Of a DNA stretch of 64,000 nt, positions 60,746 through 64,000 are shown one piece after another; within the stretch, counting starts at the first letter, position 1, and each line of letters starts with the position of its first letter. Both the position numbers and the translations under genes were made by a program. The notes below the pieces were generated by a model. That model did no database searches, was not told the DNA's origin, and worked only from the letters and a program-made list of their open reading frames with translations. Source of the DNA: Aequorivita sinensis. Its GTDB lineage: Bacteria > Bacteroidota > Bacteroidia > Flavobacteriales > Flavobacteriaceae. The stretch is taken from positions 24,425 to 88,424 of the forward strand of contig NZ_VDMC01000010.1 of assembly GCF_006346335.1 (NCBI RefSeq). The letters are read 5' to 3'.

Positions 60746-62203
60746 GTGTACTTTTATAAAAAATCGCTACGTACTAGAATCTTTCTCTCCATGATTTTCT
60801 TAGTCATTGGAGCCTCAGTACTTATTGTTATTGTTACCGTTAATCAGTACAAAACAGAAGCTGAAGATTATCATCGTGATCGATTGTTACGTAAAGAATC
60901 GGCTATTCGTGCTAACATTAAATACGTATTAGACAATACTACCTATCCCGAAGAAACAAACCAAATTCCTCTAATTTTTAAGGATAAGATTTACGAAATA
61001 AAAGATATCCACGGACTCGAAATTTTCCTTTACGACCTCGATGGGAATCTTTTAAAATCTTCAAGACCTTCTTTTTTCAGAGATACAGTCTCACAAAAAA
61101 TCCCAGACTTAGTTTTGGATAAGCTTCAAAATTCATCAAATAAAAACTATATAAAAGCATTTGAAGAAGGAGGCCAAAAATACCAATCGTCTTACACTTA
61201 CATTACAGATAGTTATTTTAAACCCTTAGCGATACTTAACCTACCGTATATAGAAGACGACGACCTAATCAACAAAGAGCTTATAGACTATCTCTACAGG
61301 CTTGGAATCGCCTATTTACTAATGTTATTAGTGGCGATTGCAATGGCATATTTTCTTTCAAAATATATTACTCGATCTTTAAAGGAAATAAGTGAAAAGT
61401 TAGCAGAAACCCGTTTTGATACTCGAAACAAGAAAATACATCTTAGCGACACTCCTTCCGAAATCTCAACACTTATCAATGCGTATAATAGAATGATTGA
61501 CGAATTGGAAAAAAGTGCCGCACAGCTCGCAGCTAGCGAACGTGAAACTGCTTGGCGTGAAATGGCAAAGCAAGTAGCACACGAAATTAAAAATCCGCTT
61601 ACCCCTATGCGACTTACAGTTCAGAGTTTTGAACGGAAATTTGATCGGAACGACCCAGATATTGAACAAAAAATTGCTGAGTACACCAACACCATGCTTC
61701 AGCAAATAGACACTTTGAGCTCCATTTCTTCGGCATTTTCAACCTATGCAAAAATGCCAGCACAGCAAGATGAAACACTAAACGTAGTTAAAATCACAAA
61801 ATTAGCCTTAGAGATTTTTACTGAAGATTATATATATTTCTTTTCAGAAGAAGAGGAAGTTCGCGTACTATTCGACAGAACCCAGCTAGTTAGGGTGGTT
61901 ACCAATTTGGTTAAAAACAGTATTCAATCTATTGAGCAGAAAAACCCTGAAGAGCCACGAATTGATGTGGAAGTAATAGCTAAAGAAGCTTTCGTAAGTA
62001 TACGCGTTACAGACAATGGAATTGGCGTACCTAACGAAAACAAAGAAAGAATTTTTGAACCGCAATTTACCACTAAATCTAGCGGAATGGGACTTGGCTT
62101 GGGAATGGTGAAAAATATAGTTGAGAGATACGGCGGAACAATATCGCTAACTTCGACTTCAGAAAGTACCACTTTTGAAGTTTCATTCCCAGCAATACAA
62201 TAG
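60746..62203 (+). CDS. NtrY-like sensor histidine kinase
   Basis: 485 residues. Two transmembrane segments flank a periplasmic sensor loop (about 12-33 and 187-207; FLSMIFLVIGASVLIVIVTV, RLGIAYLLMLLVAIAMAYFLS), then HAMP (about 208-260), the phospho-acceptor His in KQVAHEIKNPLTPMRLTVQ, and HATPase (TDNGIGVPNENKERIFEPQ, GMGLGLGMVKNIV). The start is GTG 60746, because the only in-frame ATG upstream (60737) is followed by a stop. No response regulator adjoins it. Confidence 0.9.
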   Translation: MYFYKKSLRTRIFLSMIFLVIGASVLIVIVTVNQYKTEAEDYHRDRLLRKESAIRANIKYVLDNTTYPEETNQIPLIFKDKIYEIKDIHGLEIFLYDLDGNLLKSSRPSFFRDTVSQKIPDLVLDKLQNSSNKNYIKAFEEGGQKYQSSYTYITDSYFKPLAILNLPYIEDDDLINKELIDYLYRLGIAYLLMLLVAIAMAYFLSKYITRSLKEISEKLAETRFDTRNKKIHLSDTPSEISTLINAYNRMIDELEKSAAQLAASERETAWREMAKQVAHEIKNPLTPMRLTVQSFERKFDRNDPDIEQKIAEYTNTMLQQIDTLSSISSAFSTYAKMPAQQDETLNVVKITKLALEIFTEDYIYFFSEEEEVRVLFDRTQLVRVVTNLVKNSIQSIEQKNPEEPRIDVEVIAKEAFVSIRVTDNGIGVPNENKERIFEPQFTTKSSGMGLGLGMVKNIVERYGGTISLTSTSESTTFEVSFPAIQ

Positions 62204-62363
62204 GATTTTAGTAGCTTTGTGGTAACAAATTTTATAAACGTAATTTCTTGCTGTCGCCGAAATAAAATTCCGTACAGATTGGCATCTGCAACTAATAGAA
62301 TCGAGACCTTAAACTGAAAAAAGTTAGTGTAAATACGAAAAAGATTATCTAAAAAAATATAAA

Positions 62364-63146
62364 ATGAGCTATCAAAACATACTTACCGAAACTGATAATG
62401 GGATTACTACCATCACAATTAATCGTCCATCAAAGTTAAACGCTTTAAACTGTGAAACTATACAAGAACTTCACAATGCTTTTAAAGAAGCAGATGAATC
62501 TTCAGAGACAAAAGTGATTATTGTTACTGGTAGTGGAGAGAAAGCTTTCGTAGCAGGTGCGGATATTAGTGAATTTGCAGATTTTTCAATAGCTGAAGGT
62601 GGAAATCTTGCCGCTAAAGGCCAAGAATTACTTTTCGACTTTGTTGCAAACCTAACAACGCCTGTAATTGCAGCTGTTAATGGTTTTGCTCTTGGTGGCG
62701 GCTTGGAATTAGCTATGGCAGCGCACTTCCGTATAGCTTCAGACAATGCTAAAATGGGATTACCAGAAGTTTCACTAGGTGTAATTCCTGGATATGGAGG
62801 TACACAACGCCTTCCTCAGCTGGTTGGTAAAGGTCGTGCTATGGAAATGATTATGACAGCGGGAATGATTGATGCTAACCAAGCCTTGCAGTACGGATTA
62901 GTAAATCAAGTAACTACTCCTGAAGCGTTAATTGAAACTACTGAAAAGATTGCTGGGAAAATTATGAGAAACTCCTCTGTTGCAATTAAATCGGCTATAA
63001 AAGCGATAAACGCTAATTACGAAGACGGCGTTAACGGATTTAATGTTGAAATTGAAGAATTCGGAAACTGCTTTGGTACCGAAGACTTTAAGGAAGGAAC
63101 ACAAGCATTTCTTAATAAGAGAAAACCAGATTTTCCAGGTAAATAA
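62364..63146 (+). CDS. Enoyl-CoA hydratase/isomerase family protein
   Basis: 260 residues, crotonase fold. Oxyanion-hole loop AFVAGADISEF and catalytic-Glu region GLPEVSLGVIPGYGGTQRLPQL are intact, and the CoA loop IAAVNGFALGGGLELAMA is normal. Hydrates trans-2-enoyl-CoA in fatty acid or amino acid degradation. Monocistronic, with a terminator. A TAGCTTTG at 62212-62219 is a candidate -7 box, far from the start. Confidence 0.92.
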   Translation: MSYQNILTETDNGITTITINRPSKLNALNCETIQELHNAFKEADESSETKVIIVTGSGEKAFVAGADISEFADFSIAEGGNLAAKGQELLFDFVANLTTPVIAAVNGFALGGGLELAMAAHFRIASDNAKMGLPEVSLGVIPGYGGTQRLPQLVGKGRAMEMIMTAGMIDANQALQYGLVNQVTTPEALIETTEKIAGKIMRNSSVAIKSAIKAINANYEDGVNGFNVEIEEFGNCFGTEDFKEGTQAFLNKRKPDFPGK

Positions 63147-63168
63147 TACCAAGTAAGATATTCAATTT

Positions 63169-63196
63169 AAAGCCTAGCATTCTTGCTAGGCTTTTT
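63169..63196 (+). terminator. Intrinsic terminator after the enoyl-CoA hydratase gene
   Basis: AAAGCCTAGCA (63169-63179) and TGCTAGGCTTT (63184-63194) form a perfect stem around TTCT, followed by T. Confidence 0.93.
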
Positions 63197-63456
63197 GTTT
63201 TTTAACAAGGACTTACTACATGTTTATCTGAAAAACTCCACACTTTTCTTAGGAAAAAATTGTTTTCAACCCATTTATTACAATTTTAAATATTAAGTGT
63301 TTTTAGACTCCTAAAAACGCAACGAATAACGGGTTCAAAACTGACAAGTTCTGACAGAAAATTAGATTAAAAGTTTGCGAAATATAAACAACGTAATATT
63401 TTGACCTGTGAGAGTATTTTTAGAAATGAATAATTATTAACCTAAATATATTTTAT
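63197..63456. other. AT-rich non-coding leader of the last intact gene
   Basis: With the terminator, 310 nt lack a gene. An 8-bp hairpin GTTTTTAG / CTAAAAAC around ACTC is at 63299-63318 and two CTGACA units lie 10 nt apart at 63341 and 63351. Nothing else is seen. Confidence 0.6.
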
Positions 63457-63705
63457 ATGACTAACATTACATTCAATGAATTGCTTAACGAGCACAAACA
63501 CCTTTTAAAGGACTCTACTTACGTAAAAGTATATGATTTTTATATAAGTGGAAATACAGATCATGAAAAGCTTCAAGGTATATTATTTCACGAAGAAACC
63601 GATTGGATTTACGATTCAAGTTGGGACAAATCGGATAGAGCCAATGGAAAAAACCCAATGAGACAAGAATACACCGATAAAATGAATAAAAAAGGACCTC
63701 ATTAG
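63457..63705 (+). CDS. Small hydrophilic protein of unknown function
   Basis: 82 residues, rich in charged residues, Asn and Trp/Tyr (ILFHEETDWIYDSSWDKSDRANGK), without a signal or membrane segment. No family recognised. A TTG-like element at about 63372 and TATTTTG near 63400 could form its promoter, with poor fit. Confidence 0.55.
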   Translation: MTNITFNELLNEHKHLLKDSTYVKVYDFYISGNTDHEKLQGILFHEETDWIYDSSWDKSDRANGKNPMRQEYTDKMNKKGPH

Positions 63706-63771
63706 GTGTTAGTCCGCTTACTGAAAATGGATATAATCCAGATAAAACATCTAAGAATTTCTGTATTTCGA

Positions 63772-63897
63772 TTATAAAAAACTCGCCAAAGCACAGAGAT
63801 CTTTAGCATTATAAGTGAATTTTCGAGTTTCAGGATTTTCGTGAAAAGCTATCCGTAAATCAAGGTTTGAAGTATAGCCAATGTAAAACCGGATCAT
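63772..63897 (-). pseudogene. Truncated GIY-YIG nuclease fragment
   Basis: The minus strand encodes MIRFYIGYTSNLDLRIAFHENPETRKFTYNAKDLC then stops at once (ASFL, stop at 63772). This is the GIY-YIG core of small COG2827-type nucleases (normally about 95 residues: YVY opening, YIGYTS, then RKFTYKADDW), lacking both ends. Upstream codons are open only briefly, and 63706-64000 holds no complete gene. Confidence 0.75.
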
Positions 63898-64000
63898 TCT
63901 CAAAAGTTGTGTGTGAATTGAAATAGAATTCTGATTTTTGTTTTTTAAAACAAAGCTTTGGACAATTATCTAGACCTACTGAAACTTATCCTGCCTGAAT

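Noticed and set aside
1..64000. CRISPR array, rRNA or tRNA genes
   Set aside because: Reading all intergenic stretches, I saw no regularly spaced repeats of CRISPR type and no cloverleaf or rRNA-like sequence.

Overview
The window is a low-GC chromosomal segment of a member of the Flavobacteriaceae (Bacteroidota); the genus cannot be fixed from the sequence alone. The evidence is type IX secretion C-terminal sorting domains on several secreted proteins, a TonB-dependent receptor with an N-terminal carboxypeptidase-like domain, many A-rich ribosome binding regions, and Bacteroidota-type promoters (TTG, about 20 nt, TAnnTTTG). No rRNA, tRNA or CRISPR array was seen. Most of the window is core metabolism, with accessory material at about 17.6-20.1 kb, 44.4-48.8 kb and the right edge.

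Layout. 0-10.7 kb: asparaginase and TatD nuclease, a retropepsin-like protein, a TPR histidine kinase/LuxR response regulator pair, the 2-oxoglutarate dehydrogenase genes sucA-sucB, a small secreted protein and a polyprenyl diphosphate synthase. 10.8-17.6 kb: a TetR-controlled RND efflux operon with a candidate operator over its promoter. 17.6-20.1 kb: two paralogous secreted leucine-rich-repeat proteins. Each array start lies behind a copy of a 103-nt promoter module. Behind the second copy is a small secreted-protein gene switched off by a heptanucleotide tandem repeat. 20.3-32.1 kb: aspS, a four-gene membrane operon with a ClC chloride transporter, tadA, dxs, a secreted M36 metalloprotease and dgt.

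32.1-40.4 kb is a phosphate-starvation island: TonB receptor, surface lipoprotein, a candidate small RNA, a phosphate-selective porin and a Pit-type transporter with a PhoU-like tail. All five transcription units start with 11-nt-periodic TTAACA-like direct repeats, in phase with a TTTCTTTG-like -7 element. Such repeats resemble known Pho boxes. The small RNA candidate has its own four-repeat promoter and its own terminator, and no earlier description is known to me.

40.4-60.7 kb: a DNA-repair methyltransferase and CNNM-type transporter, then a large heme biosynthesis region (hemB, hemF, hemE, hemD, hemC, hemA on the minus strand; hemH and hemJ on the plus strand). Inside it, hemF lies in one uninterrupted reading frame behind a REP-associated tyrosine transposase, with REP-like repeats around it. 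A membrane-anchored superfamily 2 helicase on the opposite strand separates hemF from hemB. An AraC regulator diverging from hemA has an 11-bp-arm inverted repeat in front of it. 60.7-64 kb: an NtrY-like kinase, enoyl-CoA hydratase, a small unknown protein and a broken GIY-YIG nuclease.
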